64,000 bases of DNA from an uncultured Sulfitobacter sp. (lineage in GTDB: Bacteria > Pseudomonadota > Alphaproteobacteria > Rhodobacterales > Rhodobacteraceae), in NCBI GenBank assembly GCA_947501805.1, contig CANMXJ010000007.1, forward strand, positions 1 through 64,000, in the 5' to 3' direction. Shown piece after piece: positions 51,129 to 58,694 of this stretch; the stretch's first letter is position 1, and the number at the start of each line of letters is the position of its first letter. Below the pieces are notes generated by a model. That model searched no databases. It was not told the DNA's origin and was given only the letters and a program-made list of their open reading frames with translations. The position numbers were made by a program, and so were the translations under genes.

Positions 51129-51411
51129 GGATAATCCGATTGAGCCGGCAAACCTGCGGTTTTTGCGGCGGTTAGTGACGGTACTGACCGTGGTGATGAT
51201 TTGCGGGGTTCTAGTGGTGATTGGCCTGCTTGTCACGCGCTTGGGCCGCGATGCGCCAGTATTACCGGACCAGATTGCTTTGCCGAATGGCGCAAAGGCG
51301 CAAGCCTTCACCCAAGGCGCGGATTGGTATGCAGTTGTGACAGCAGATAACGAGATACTGATATTTGACCGGCTGACAGGCGCGCTACGGCAAACCGTGG
51401 TTCTGGAATAA
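51127..51411 (+). CDS. DUF6476-like single-TM protein
   Basis: A 94-residue protein with one TM helix (residues about 17-39, LVTVLTVVMICGVLVVIGLL) and a short periplasmic domain (DWYAVVTADNEILIFDRLTG), as in the family placed next to rluD in Rhodobacteraceae. Its ATG overlaps the rluD ATG on the opposite strand, so the two must use promoters inside each other's coding sequence or a very short shared leader. No function is known. Confidence 0.75.
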   Translation: MDNPIEPANLRFLRRLVTVLTVVMICGVLVVIGLLVTRLGRDAPVLPDQIALPNGAKAQAFTQGADWYAVVTADNEILIFDRLTGALRQTVVLE

Positions 51412-51433
51412 AGATGACTTGGAAATGGGAGGA

Positions 51434-51510
51434 TGGTACCGCCTCCCCGGCTTGAACGGGGGACCCCTGGTTCCACAAACCAGTGCTCTAACCAACTGAG
51501 CTAAGGCGGC
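51434..51510 (-). tRNA. tRNA-His (GUG), without G-1
   Basis: A complete cloverleaf on the minus strand: acceptor GCCGCCT (5-prime end at 51510), anticodon loop TTGTGGA (GTG), T-loop TTCAAGC in CCCCG/CGGGG, and AGGCGGT then discriminator A and encoded CCA. The base before position 1 is T, and the discriminator is A, so the otherwise universal extra G-1 and C73 are both missing. This loss is established for a group of alphaproteobacteria; the identity elements must be recognised by a matching HisRS. Confidence 0.95.
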
Positions 51511-51573
51511 ACACAAAGGCCATTTAGCTGCCTGTCACACGGATTGCAATACCCAAGCAGGGCAGAAAATGCG

Positions 51574-52071
51574 TCAGGTCGTGTTTGGCAGAACGGTCTT
51601 TTCCCAATGCTGTTCGACCAAATGCTGGCCAAAGGACACGACCGGCCTTGAAGAAGATAAATGCCATCCTGTTTTCGCGTATAAGACCCCTGCCGCGCGA
51701 TGGGATTCATGGGTCCATAACTTCATCTGACGGTATCCTTGTGCTTGCGCAAAATCCGTACAAACGGCCAACATACGCCGCCCCAAGCCTTTGCCGCGTG
51801 CGTCGCCCGTCAACAGGAACAAGCGCAGCTTGGCTGTTTCATCGTCCAGCCGGACACAGAAGATCGAGCCAATGCGCCTGTTGCCCTGCCAGGCGATCCA
51901 GCCCGCCTCACAAATTGGATCATGATCGCGTAGAAAATCATCCACAATCTGCCCGACCAAAACGGCAAAGGTGTCGTCAAAGCCTTCGGCCTTCGCATAA
52001 TGCTGCCCATGCTGCGCCACAACCCAATCGCGGTCCGTCGTTCTAAATCTGCGTATGTCGATATCAGCCAT
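51574..52071 (-). CDS. GNAT-family acetyltransferase
   Basis: A 165-residue N-acetyltransferase: ADIDIRRFRTTDRDWVVAQH at the N-terminus, then IAWQGNRRIGSIFCVRLD, the acetyl-CoA site LFLLTGDARGKGLGRRMLAV (RxxGxG/A in motif A), and the C-terminal AAGVLYAKTGWHL. Similar to domains fused C-terminally to MarR regulators. Substrate unknown. The gene starts 79 bases from the divergent 52151 gene. Confidence 0.9.
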   Translation of the reverse strand: MADIDIRRFRTTDRDWVVAQHGQHYAKAEGFDDTFAVLVGQIVDDFLRDHDPICEAGWIAWQGNRRIGSIFCVRLDDETAKLRLFLLTGDARGKGLGRRMLAVCTDFAQAQGYRQMKLWTHESHRAAGVLYAKTGWHLSSSRPVVSFGQHLVEQHWEKTVLPNTT

Positions 52072-52150
52072 AACGTAGTATGCACGGCCCTCGACTTGCC
52101 TTTCAAGACCGTCCGCGATAGCGATATGGCCATCAATCAGGAGACACCTC

Positions 52151-52345
52151 ATGGGCATTAACGACGAACGCGATATTGAGGCGAACTTGCAAATCGGCCC
52201 CACGGATGCAGGCATGGTGCGGCTGTTTGTTGAAGGGAACGGCATTGAAATCCCGATGGACTTCACTCCCGAGGAAGCCTATGAAATCGCAGAGGAAATC
52301 ACCGCTGCGGCCAACCGTGTAAGCGGTGCCAAAAGCAACCGCTAA
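52151..52345 (+). CDS. DUF6324-like small protein
   Basis: A 64-residue acidic protein (DIEANLQIGPTDAGMVRLFV, IPMDFTPEEAYEIAEEITAA). The pattern matches a short conserved Rhodobacteraceae family of unknown function. GAGAC stands a few bases before the ATG. Its stop overlaps the end of the convergent mmcB gene. Confidence 0.75.
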   Translation: MGINDERDIEANLQIGPTDAGMVRLFVEGNGIEIPMDFTPEEAYEIAEEITAAANRVSGAKSNR

Positions 52346-52830
52346 TCCCACTGCGACAGCATATCCGGATCGCGTAGCAGGTGAAGCCGACGCGCTGCAT
52401 GTACCGCAAATTTCTGAACCATCACGCGCCGCCGCGCCGGGGCCAGCTTGGTTTCCGGACCCATGCGAATGATCTCACCGCCATAGGCATCGCCGATGAT
52501 CAGGCCGGTCTCATCCGGTAAAAGTTCGGTCGGGAAATCCGAATCAACAGCCCAGAAAAAACGGTCTGCCCATTCTAGATAGCCCTGCCATTTGCTGTCA
52601 GACATGAAATCGGCGCGCGAGGATTTACATTCGACCACCCAGATTTCGCCTTTCGGCCCCAGCGCCATCACATCAACGCGCAAGCCGCGGGCAGGCACCA
52701 ACTCTTCGACGCAGGCAAAGCCATGACTGACCAAATGCCGCGCCACGCCCCGCGCCAAAAGCTGGCCGGGCTGCAAGGTAAGGCTCGGAGAGTTGAATTC
52801 AGGTTGATCCATGGGCAGATTTTCGAACAT
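52342..52830 (-). CDS. mmcB: MmcB-family DNA repair protein
   Basis: A 162-residue protein of the MmcB family, a predicted PD-(D/E)xK nuclease: RGLRVDVMALGPKGEIWVVE, then CKSSRADFMSDSKWQGYLEW, give the D...ExK residues. In Caulobacter, MmcB is in the mitomycin-damage pathway. The C-terminus is basic (APARRRVMVQKFAVHAARRL). ATG 52830 or 52812 may be used; the latter is closer to the family start. No SD is obvious. Confidence 0.88.
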   Translation of the reverse strand: MFENLPMDQPEFNSPSLTLQPGQLLARGVARHLVSHGFACVEELVPARGLRVDVMALGPKGEIWVVECKSSRADFMSDSKWQGYLEWADRFFWAVDSDFPTELLPDETGLIIGDAYGGEIIRMGPETKLAPARRRVMVQKFAVHAARRLHLLRDPDMLSQWD

Positions 52831-52913
52831 TTCATGAACATTGACAAGTGCCTTGCGCGGTTCGCGCGTTCGATCCGCGTGGAGTGATTAAAGTTCATCA
52901 AATCAATTGACAC

Positions 52914-52953
52914 GATACCTTATGGTTTCATATATATGATACCGTAAGGTATC
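52914..52953. promoter_or_regulatory. Two operators upstream of the ArsR-family gene
   Basis: GATACCTTATGGTTTC (52914-52929, imperfect) and GATACCGTAAGGTATC (52938-52953, perfect GATACC/GGTATC arms around four bases) are 24 bases apart and end 18 bases before the ArsR-type ATG at 52971. The position fits autoregulation by that protein. Confidence 0.65.
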
Positions 52954-52970
52954 ACATGAAAGGCCCCTTC

Positions 52971-53291
52971 ATGGCAGACAGCACCCAAATGGCGTTTCGC
53001 GCACTGGCCGATCCAACCCGTCGCGACATCCTGCACCTGCTCAGCCAGCAGGACATGACCATCGCGGATGTTTCCACCCGTTTCGACATGACACGCGCCG
53101 CCGTGAAAAAACACCTGACTGTATTAAGCGACGGCGGTTTGATCACCATCACGCCAAGGGGGCGTGAACGCATCAACAGTATCAATCCCGCAGGCTTCGC
53201 CCCTGCCCTCAGCTGGTTCGAATTCTTCGACAATTTCTGGGACGAAAACCTGAACGCACTTAAAGCTGCCATAGAAAAGGACAAAGAATGA
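52971..53291 (+). CDS. ArsR/SmtB-family transcriptional regulator
   Basis: A 106-residue winged-helix regulator: AFRALADPTRRDILHLLSQQ, then DMTIADVSTRFDMTRAAVKK (HTH) and HLTVLSDGGLITITPRGRER (wing). No CxC metal site of the ArsR kind is seen, so it is probably of the metal-independent subclass often paired with SRPBCC proteins. AAAGG precedes ATG 52971; ATG 52956 would add five residues. The stop overlaps the AHSA1 gene start (ATGA). Confidence 0.93.
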   Translation: MADSTQMAFRALADPTRRDILHLLSQQDMTIADVSTRFDMTRAAVKKHLTVLSDGGLITITPRGRERINSINPAGFAPALSWFEFFDNFWDENLNALKAAIEKDKE

Positions 53292-53710
53292 CCAGCCCGT
53301 TAATTGAGAAAACCATTTTTCTAAAAGCGACCCGCTCAGAGGTTTGGAGCTTTCTGACCCAACCCGACAAACTGGCCCTGTGGTTTCACGCGCCCAAATC
53401 ACCTTTGACGGAAGGCCAACCTTTGGCCATGTTCGGAGCAACCTCCGGAGAAAAGGTAATCTGGGGTGATGTTATTGTCGCCCGTGCGCCAGAATACCTT
53501 GAATACACATTTACAGTTGGCCCGATGGGGGATGCCACCAGCACCGTAAAATGGACGTTGAACGAAGTGGAAGGTGGTACACGCCTGCATCTGCAACACG
53601 AAGGGCTCCCTACAGGAGAAGCCGCTTTCGGCCTGCTGCTTGCACTCGACAAGGGCTGGGATGAGCATCTGGGCCGGATGCGCGACCACCTTCACGGTGA
53701 CGCATCCTAG
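53288..53710 (+). CDS. SRPBCC / AHSA1-domain protein
   Basis: A 140-residue protein with the START-like SRPBCC fold: IEKTIFLKATRSEVWSFLTQ, PDKLALWFHAPKSP, YLEYTFTVGPMGDATSTVKW, GGTRLHLQHEGL and the C-terminal helix KGWDEHLGRMRDHL. This is the bacterial AHSA1-type protein usually co-encoded with an ArsR regulator; the bound ligand is unknown. It is translationally coupled to the regulator by ATGA. Confidence 0.92.
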   Translation: MTSPLIEKTIFLKATRSEVWSFLTQPDKLALWFHAPKSPLTEGQPLAMFGATSGEKVIWGDVIVARAPEYLEYTFTVGPMGDATSTVKWTLNEVEGGTRLHLQHEGLPTGEAAFGLLLALDKGWDEHLGRMRDHLHGDAS

Positions 53711-53867
53711 AACTGAAGCGCGGGGTCGGAAAAATATGTCCGGCCCGCGCCCTTGCGCGAGCCCCTGCATCAGCCTACCTAAGAGGGGTGGCGGGTTCTG
53801 CCCTGTTCGTGAGACGTTACATTCCAGTGGCCTTAAGCAAATCCTAGGATGCTGGCTCTGTTCGGAC

Positions 53868-53893
53868 CCTGGTTCGATTATCCGGCGCCCACC
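53868..53893 (+). pseudogene. Possible tRNA-Tyr 3-prime relic
   Basis: CCTGGTTCGATT (53868-53879) is identical to the T-arm of tRNA-Tyr at 25045-25056. After six bases it is followed by CGCCCACC, which in the tRNA comes after seven (acceptor plus CCA). It looks like an old attachment-site or tRNA fragment, degenerate in between. The stretch 53711-53971 holds nothing else that I can support, apart from a small palindrome ACCTGTACATACAGGT (53891-53906). Confidence 0.35.
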
Positions 53894-53971
53894 TGTACAT
53901 ACAGGTCCCCGGGAATAAAAAACTGACCGGCAGCGGTGGTCCCGTCACACCATCACCCCCCACCAGTCTAC

Positions 53972-54286
53972 CTATTTGCTGCGCTGATCGCGTCGCGACA
54001 TGGCTTCCTGACGTAATGGCACCAACCCGATCACGGAGCCGCCTTTGGGTCCGTCATCCTCGTCTGTTTCCGTCATCAGCATGATCGCAACGCCTGTTTG
54101 AACGCCGGCAAAGACGATACCGTTCAATATCCAGAAAACCACAATCGCCATTAATCCAATGTCAGAGGTACTGATCAAATGCCACAGATTGCCGACATTG
54201 AAGTACATCAGGCCGCCCACAAAAAGTGCCGCGACGATGAAGCCGATCAAACAATGCTTGAGATAGAAGCGAAAAATAATTGGCAT
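53972..54286 (-). CDS. Two-TM hypothetical membrane protein
   Basis: A 104-residue inner-membrane protein with TM helices at residues about 12-30 (IGFIVAALFVGGLMYFNVG) and 43-65 (IGLMAIVVFWILNGIVFAGV), then an acidic DEDDG segment and a basic tail. GGAGGG precedes the ATG. It follows nusB in the same direction, 54 bases later. No family is recognised. Confidence 0.7.
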   Translation of the reverse strand: MPIIFRFYLKHCLIGFIVAALFVGGLMYFNVGNLWHLISTSDIGLMAIVVFWILNGIVFAGVQTGVAIMLMTETDEDDGPKGGSVIGLVPLRQEAMSRRDQRSK

Positions 54287-54340
54287 AACGCGCCCTCCAC
54301 GAGAACATGATACACCAGAATGCGCCGATTTAGAAGCGGG

Positions 54341-54823
54341 TCAAAACGCCTCGGGGCGGGCTTCGCGGGCCATGTGATCCAGCACAGCGTTCACAAAGCT
54401 GGCTTCCTTGCCCTCGGGAAAGAACGCCCGCGCCACATCGACATATTCAGAAATAACAACCTTTGGCGGTGTGTGCATGTCGCGCAGTTCTGCGCCCGCT
54501 GCGCGCAACAGGGCGCGAATCGTGGGGTCAATACGGGCAATCGCCCATTTAGCAACCAGCGCACGGTCCGTCATCTGATCAATCGGTGCCTGATAGTTCA
54601 CAGCATCTTCAAGCACTTGCGAGAACAGATCAATGTCACCGTCCTGCAATTCTTCCCCGTCATAGGTCGCGCCAAAACGGTGTTCGATAAATTCATTTCG
54701 CACAGTCGTAAAGCTTTGTGCGGAATGCTCCATCTGGAACAGTGCCTGCACTGCGTACAGCCGCGCGGCTGACTTCATCTTGCGTTTTTGGTTGCCGGAA
54801 ATGCCCGGCGCGGGGGTATTCAT
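54341..54823 (-). CDS. nusB: Transcription antitermination protein NusB
   Basis: A 160-residue all-helical RNA-binding protein that with NusE/S10 supports rRNA transcription antitermination. SAARLYAVQALFQMEHSAQS is the first helix, and VVISEYVDVARAFFPEGKEA, then SFVNAVLDHMA, are the conserved C-terminal motif. Its ATG overlaps the ribH stop by four bases, the usual ribH-nusB coupling in alphaproteobacteria. N-terminal 15 residues are basic and poorly conserved. Confidence 0.96.
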   Translation of the reverse strand: MNTPAPGISGNQKRKMKSAARLYAVQALFQMEHSAQSFTTVRNEFIEHRFGATYDGEELQDGDIDLFSQVLEDAVNYQAPIDQMTDRALVAKWAIARIDPTIRALLRAAGAELRDMHTPPKVVISEYVDVARAFFPEGKEASFVNAVLDHMAREARPEAF

Positions 54824-55371
54824 GCGATGTTTTTTCCGTCTGCGTCACCGGCCATCAGCGTGTCTTCGCCACGTGGTTTGAACCCGATGCCCTTGCTGGC
54901 CTGCGCCCACTTACGGGCCAGTGCGATCAGATGCAAGGCCGCTGCGGCCGCGCCGCCGCCTTTGTTCTGGCCCGCTGGATCGGCCCGCACATCCGCCTGT
55001 TCCTTGTTCTCTACTGTCAGGATGCCATTGCCGATGCACAGCCCCTGCAGGCCCAACAATTGCAACGCCCGTGAACTGTCATTGCAGACGGTTTCGTAAT
55101 GCGTCGTTTCACCACGGATCACACAGCCAAGCGCAACATAGCCGTCGAAATTGCTGCGCCTATCGCTGATCCCGATGGCCGTGGGGATTTCCAGTGCACC
55201 GGGCATTTCCACAATCTCATATGTCGCATCCGCCGCCTCAAGCTCGGTTTTGGCCCCTGCCAGCAGCCCCGCCGCAATGTCACTGTAATAGGGTGACACC
55301 ACGATCAAGATCTTGACGGGTTTGTCGAAAACGGGCCGATCAAGCACCGTATGTTCCAGCGAGGACGCCAT
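54820..55371 (-). CDS. ribH: 6,7-dimethyl-8-ribityllumazine synthase
   Basis: The penultimate step of riboflavin synthesis: condenses dihydroxybutanone phosphate with the pyrimidine diamine. 183 residues: ILIVVSPYYSDIAAGLLAGA, EIVEMPGALEIPTAIGISDR, GYVALGCVIRGETTHYETVC with the catalytic His, and NGILTVENKEQADVRADPAG. It has the usual icosahedral-forming length plus a short extension. Three bases separate it from ribB(A); it overlaps nusB. Confidence 0.97.
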   Translation of the reverse strand: MASSLEHTVLDRPVFDKPVKILIVVSPYYSDIAAGLLAGAKTELEAADATYEIVEMPGALEIPTAIGISDRRSNFDGYVALGCVIRGETTHYETVCNDSSRALQLLGLQGLCIGNGILTVENKEQADVRADPAGQNKGGGAAAAALHLIALARKWAQASKGIGFKPRGEDTLMAGDADGKNIA

Positions 55372-55374
55372 ATC

Positions 55375-56499
55375 TTATCCTTTCGAAATTGGCCGGGTGC
55401 CAACAATTTCAATGTGATAGGCATCAAGCCCCAGATACCGTGTCTCGGGGTTGTCTGTCAGCAGGACCAGTTTCTTCAATCCCAAGGTAGACAGTATCTG
55501 CGCCCCGAGGCCGGTGTTCTTGACCGTGCGCGGACCTTCTTCGTCATCATCATCCAGACGCAGCTTCGGAAACGGATCGCGAAACAGCAAGACCGCACCA
55601 CGCCCTTCTTGCGCAATGATCTGCATCGCGTGGGGCAGTTCGTCCGCCGGGCTTGGCCCCAGTCCCAGAATATCCTCAAGCGCGTTTATCGCATGGGTGC
55701 GCACCAACACGGGTTCATCCGTAGAAATGTCACCCTTGGTTAGCACCACATGGTCCGTACCGGTGATCTGGTCGGCGAACACCCGCATCTGCCAGTCTCC
55801 CCCGTAGGCCGATGTCACCGCGCGACTGTCACGTTCCACCAGCAGGTTGTCATGCTTGTGCCGGTAGGCGATCAAATCGCTGATGGTGCCGATCTTCAGC
55901 CCGTGTTTTGCGCCGATCTCAACCAGATCAGGCAGACGCGCCATGGTGCCGTCGTCCTTCATGATCTCGCAGATCACACCGGAAGGGTGCAACCCTGCAA
56001 GGCGCGATATATCCACTGCCGCTTCTGTATGGCCTGCCCGCACCAGCACACCACCATCACGCGCACGCAACGGGAACACATGCCCCGGCGTGGCGATTTC
56101 TGCAGGGCCGTTGTCTTCATCAATCGCAACTGCAACGGTCAAGGCACGATCCGCTGCGGAAATACCGGTGGTGACACCTTCGCGCGCTTCGATGGACACT
56201 GTGAACGCAGTCTCGTGACGTGACGAGTTGTTCGTGGCCATCATCGGCAAATCCAGCGTCTTGATCCGCTCTGCCGACATGGGCAAGCAGATCAGGCCGC
56301 GCCCATGGGTCGCCATAAAGTTGATTGCATCCGCATCGGCAAATTGCGCCGGAATGACAAAATCACCCTCGTTTTCGCGGTCCTCGTGATCCACCAGAAT
56401 GAACATCCGGCCCTGTCGCGCATCTTCGATGATCTCTTCAATGGGAGAAATGGCATTCGCTAGCCCTTCCTCAACCGGTCCCGGTGTTTCAAAATTCAT
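55375..56499 (-). CDS. ribB: 3,4-dihydroxy-2-butanone-4-phosphate synthase with degenerate RibA half
   Basis: A 374-residue protein. The N-terminal half (to about residue 215) is DHBP synthase: MFILVDHEDRENEGDFVIPA acidic metal site, FMATHGRGLICLPM, RAGHTEAAVDISRLAGLHPS and CEIMKDDGTMARLPDL. The C-terminal half aligns with GTP cyclohydrolase II (EGRGAVLLFRDP, LGAQILSTLGLKKLVLLTDN), but the three zinc Cys region is replaced (VRTHAINALEDILGLG). So the second half is probably inactive as cyclohydrolase II and structural or regulatory; the name ribBA would overstate it. ATG 56499 is used. Confidence 0.93.
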   Translation of the reverse strand: MNFETPGPVEEGLANAISPIEEIIEDARQGRMFILVDHEDRENEGDFVIPAQFADADAINFMATHGRGLICLPMSAERIKTLDLPMMATNNSSRHETAFTVSIEAREGVTTGISAADRALTVAVAIDEDNGPAEIATPGHVFPLRARDGGVLVRAGHTEAAVDISRLAGLHPSGVICEIMKDDGTMARLPDLVEIGAKHGLKIGTISDLIAYRHKHDNLLVERDSRAVTSAYGGDWQMRVFADQITGTDHVVLTKGDISTDEPVLVRTHAINALEDILGLGPSPADELPHAMQIIAQEGRGAVLLFRDPFPKLRLDDDDEEGPRTVKNTGLGAQILSTLGLKKLVLLTDNPETRYLGLDAYHIEIVGTRPISKG

Positions 56500-56564
56500 C
56501 TCAAGTCCCTTTTTGGCGCCCCTGACGCTTTACCCCAGCACACAGGTCTTTGCCAGTGCGCCGC

Positions 56565-57152
56565 TTACGACATTTCCGCCAGACGCGCCACGTAGCGGGC
56601 CAGCGTGTCGATTTCCAGATTGATCATATCGCCAACGGCAACATCACCCCAAGTGGTGACTTCTTTGGTATGCGGGATGAAGTTGATGCCAAAATCGCAA
56701 TCGTTGACCTCGTTCACGGTGAGCGATGTGCCGTTCAGCGCCACGGACCCTTTTGGCGCAATGAACCGCGCCAGATCTTCAGGCGCGCGCAACGTCACCC
56801 TTGTGCTGTCGCCCTCATCCACCATCGCGATCACCTCGGCGACGCCGTCAACATGGCCCGACACAATATGCCCGCCCAATTCGTCCCCCACCTTCAGGGC
56901 GCGTTCAAGGTTCAGGCGTTTGCCAACCTTCCACGCCGATACGTTGGTCTTTTCCACCGTCTCGGCCGAAATCTGCACCTCGTACCAATCCGGCCCCAGT
57001 CCCACGACAGTCAGGCAGACCCCATCGCTGGCAATCGAGGCACCCATGTCAATGCGGCTGGTGTCATAGCCTGTCTTGATCCGCGCGCGCAAATCGCCTT
57101 CCTGCTCCAGCGCAGTCACCGTGCCAACGTCCGTAATAATGCCGGTAAACAT
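56565..57152 (-). CDS. ribE: Riboflavin synthase, alpha subunit
   Basis: A 195-residue enzyme with two lumazine-binding repeats; it dismutates two lumazines to riboflavin. MFTGIITDVGTVTALEQEGD at the N-terminus, ASIASDGVCLTVVGLGPDWY, LERALKVGDELGGHIVSGHVDG, and, in the second repeat, GSVALNGTSLTVNEVNDCDF. AAAGGAGGTGA, the strongest SD in the window, precedes the ATG. There is no FMN riboswitch in the 133-base gap to the divergent capsule gene. Confidence 0.96.
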   Translation of the reverse strand: MFTGIITDVGTVTALEQEGDLRARIKTGYDTSRIDMGASIASDGVCLTVVGLGPDWYEVQISAETVEKTNVSAWKVGKRLNLERALKVGDELGGHIVSGHVDGVAEVIAMVDEGDSTRVTLRAPEDLARFIAPKGSVALNGTSLTVNEVNDCDFGINFIPHTKEVTTWGDVAVGDMINLEIDTLARYVARLAEMS

Positions 57153-57285
57153 GGGTTCACCTCCTTTGATCCGTATTTGAATGAGTTAGCCCCCTGACCC
57201 AGCCAAGGCAAGCGTCCGAAACGTCATACTTTCGACGATATTATGGTGTTTAACTGACACAGAGAACGGCGTAGCAAGGCGTGCA

Positions 57286-58578
57286 ATGACGACAAGCGCA
57301 TCAGAGCGCAGGGTATTTTTGTTCCTGCAAGGGCCACATGGTCCTTTCTTTCACCGGCTGGGCAAGATGTTGCGGCTGGCGGGGGCCGAGGTATGGCGCG
57401 TCGGATTCAATGCAGGGGACCGTGCTTTCTGGTTCCATCCGCGCAGCTACATCCCCTATCGTGGGACAGCGGCGCAGTGGGCAGACACATTCGCGGCGAT
57501 GATCGCAGAGAAGAATGTCACCGACATCGTTCTATATGGCGACACCCGCCCGATCCACGCCGAAGCGGTGGCCGAAGCCAAGCAGCGCGGCATTACCGTG
57601 CATGTCTTTGAAGAAGGCTACATGCGACCCTATTGGGTCACTTACGAACGGGGTGGTTCCAACGGCAATTCGCGCCTGATGGAGATGAGCATCCCGCAGA
57701 TGCAGACCGCGCTCGCGCAATCCGACATGGAAGCACCGCTGCCGCCGGGTCATTGGGGCGACATGCGTCAGCATATCTTTTACGGCGCGCTGTATCACTG
57801 GTTTGTGATGTTCCGGAACGGCGATTACCGCAACTTTCGCCCGCATCGCAGCTTGCCTGTGACCAAAGAATTTGCGCTTTATGTCAAACGGCTCTTGCTG
57901 ATGCCATTGCTTGCCGTTGATCGGTTGCAATCCACCTTGCGTATTCGCATGGGCGGTTTTCCCTATCACCTCGCGCTGTTGCAACTTGAGCATGACAGCT
58001 CGTTCCAGATGCACTCCCCTTTTGCGACCATGTCCGATTTCCTTGAACTGGTGATCAAAGGCTTTGCGCAGGGCGCACCAAATCACCATCACCTTGTTGT
58101 CAAAGCCCATCCGCTTGAGGATGGCCGTGTCCCCGTGCGCCGCGATTTGAAGCGTCTGGCCAAAAAGCTCGGTATTTCAAACCGCGTACACTACGTGCGC
58201 GGTGGCAAACTGGCGCAACTGCTGAACGATGCCCGCTCTGCGGTCACCGTGAACTCCACTGCGGGCCAACAAGTGCTGTGGCGCGGGATTCCGCTCAAAG
58301 TGTTCGGACGCGCCGTCTATGCCCAGCCCGAGTTTGTCTCGGATCAATCCCTGCCTGATTTTTTTGCAGGCGCATCGCGGCCAGACAACAAAGCTTATAA
58401 GGATTACCGCCGCTATCTGCTTGAAACCTCACAAATTCCGGGCGGTTTCTATTCCTCGCGCGGACGCCGCCAGTTGCTGCGCCAAGTGGTCGATATGATG
58501 CTGTCGCCCGAAGACCCCTATGATGCCCTGCAATCTGGCACCGCGGCCCCAAGGCAACAGTTACGCATTGTCACCTGA
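57286..58578 (+). CDS. kpsS: Capsule polysaccharide biosynthesis protein, KpsS-like
   Basis: A 430-residue protein of the capsule_synth family. The N-terminus RRVFLFLQGPHGPFFHRLGK, then GITVHVFEEGYMRPYWVTYE and the C-terminal TVNSTAGQQVLWRGIPLKVF match KpsS, the beta-Kdo transferase that starts the poly-Kdo linker on lysophosphatidylglycerol in group 2 capsules. Cytoplasmic/membrane-associated. It stands first in a three-gene block with wza-like and kpsC-like genes. Related RkpJ-type proteins have the same layout. Confidence 0.88.
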   Translation: MTTSASERRVFLFLQGPHGPFFHRLGKMLRLAGAEVWRVGFNAGDRAFWFHPRSYIPYRGTAAQWADTFAAMIAEKNVTDIVLYGDTRPIHAEAVAEAKQRGITVHVFEEGYMRPYWVTYERGGSNGNSRLMEMSIPQMQTALAQSDMEAPLPPGHWGDMRQHIFYGALYHWFVMFRNGDYRNFRPHRSLPVTKEFALYVKRLLLMPLLAVDRLQSTLRIRMGGFPYHLALLQLEHDSSFQMHSPFATMSDFLELVIKGFAQGAPNHHHLVVKAHPLEDGRVPVRRDLKRLAKKLGISNRVHYVRGGKLAQLLNDARSAVTVNSTAGQQVLWRGIPLKVFGRAVYAQPEFVSDQSLPDFFAGASRPDNKAYKDYRRYLLETSQIPGGFYSSRGRRQLLRQVVDMMLSPEDPYDALQSGTAAPRQQLRIVT

Positions 58579-58694
58579 TCTAACCTGTTCAACAGGCTGG
58601 ATTTTCGAATCACCCTGCGGTAGCGTGTGATTAATTACGTCGAAACAATCGGCGAATACCGAGGCAGAGTTGAATAGGTCGAGGAGACCGGGCA

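Noticed and set aside
57153..57285. FMN riboswitch upstream of ribE
   Set aside because: The 133-base gap has none of the conserved FMN-element stems, and the ribE SD is unobstructed.
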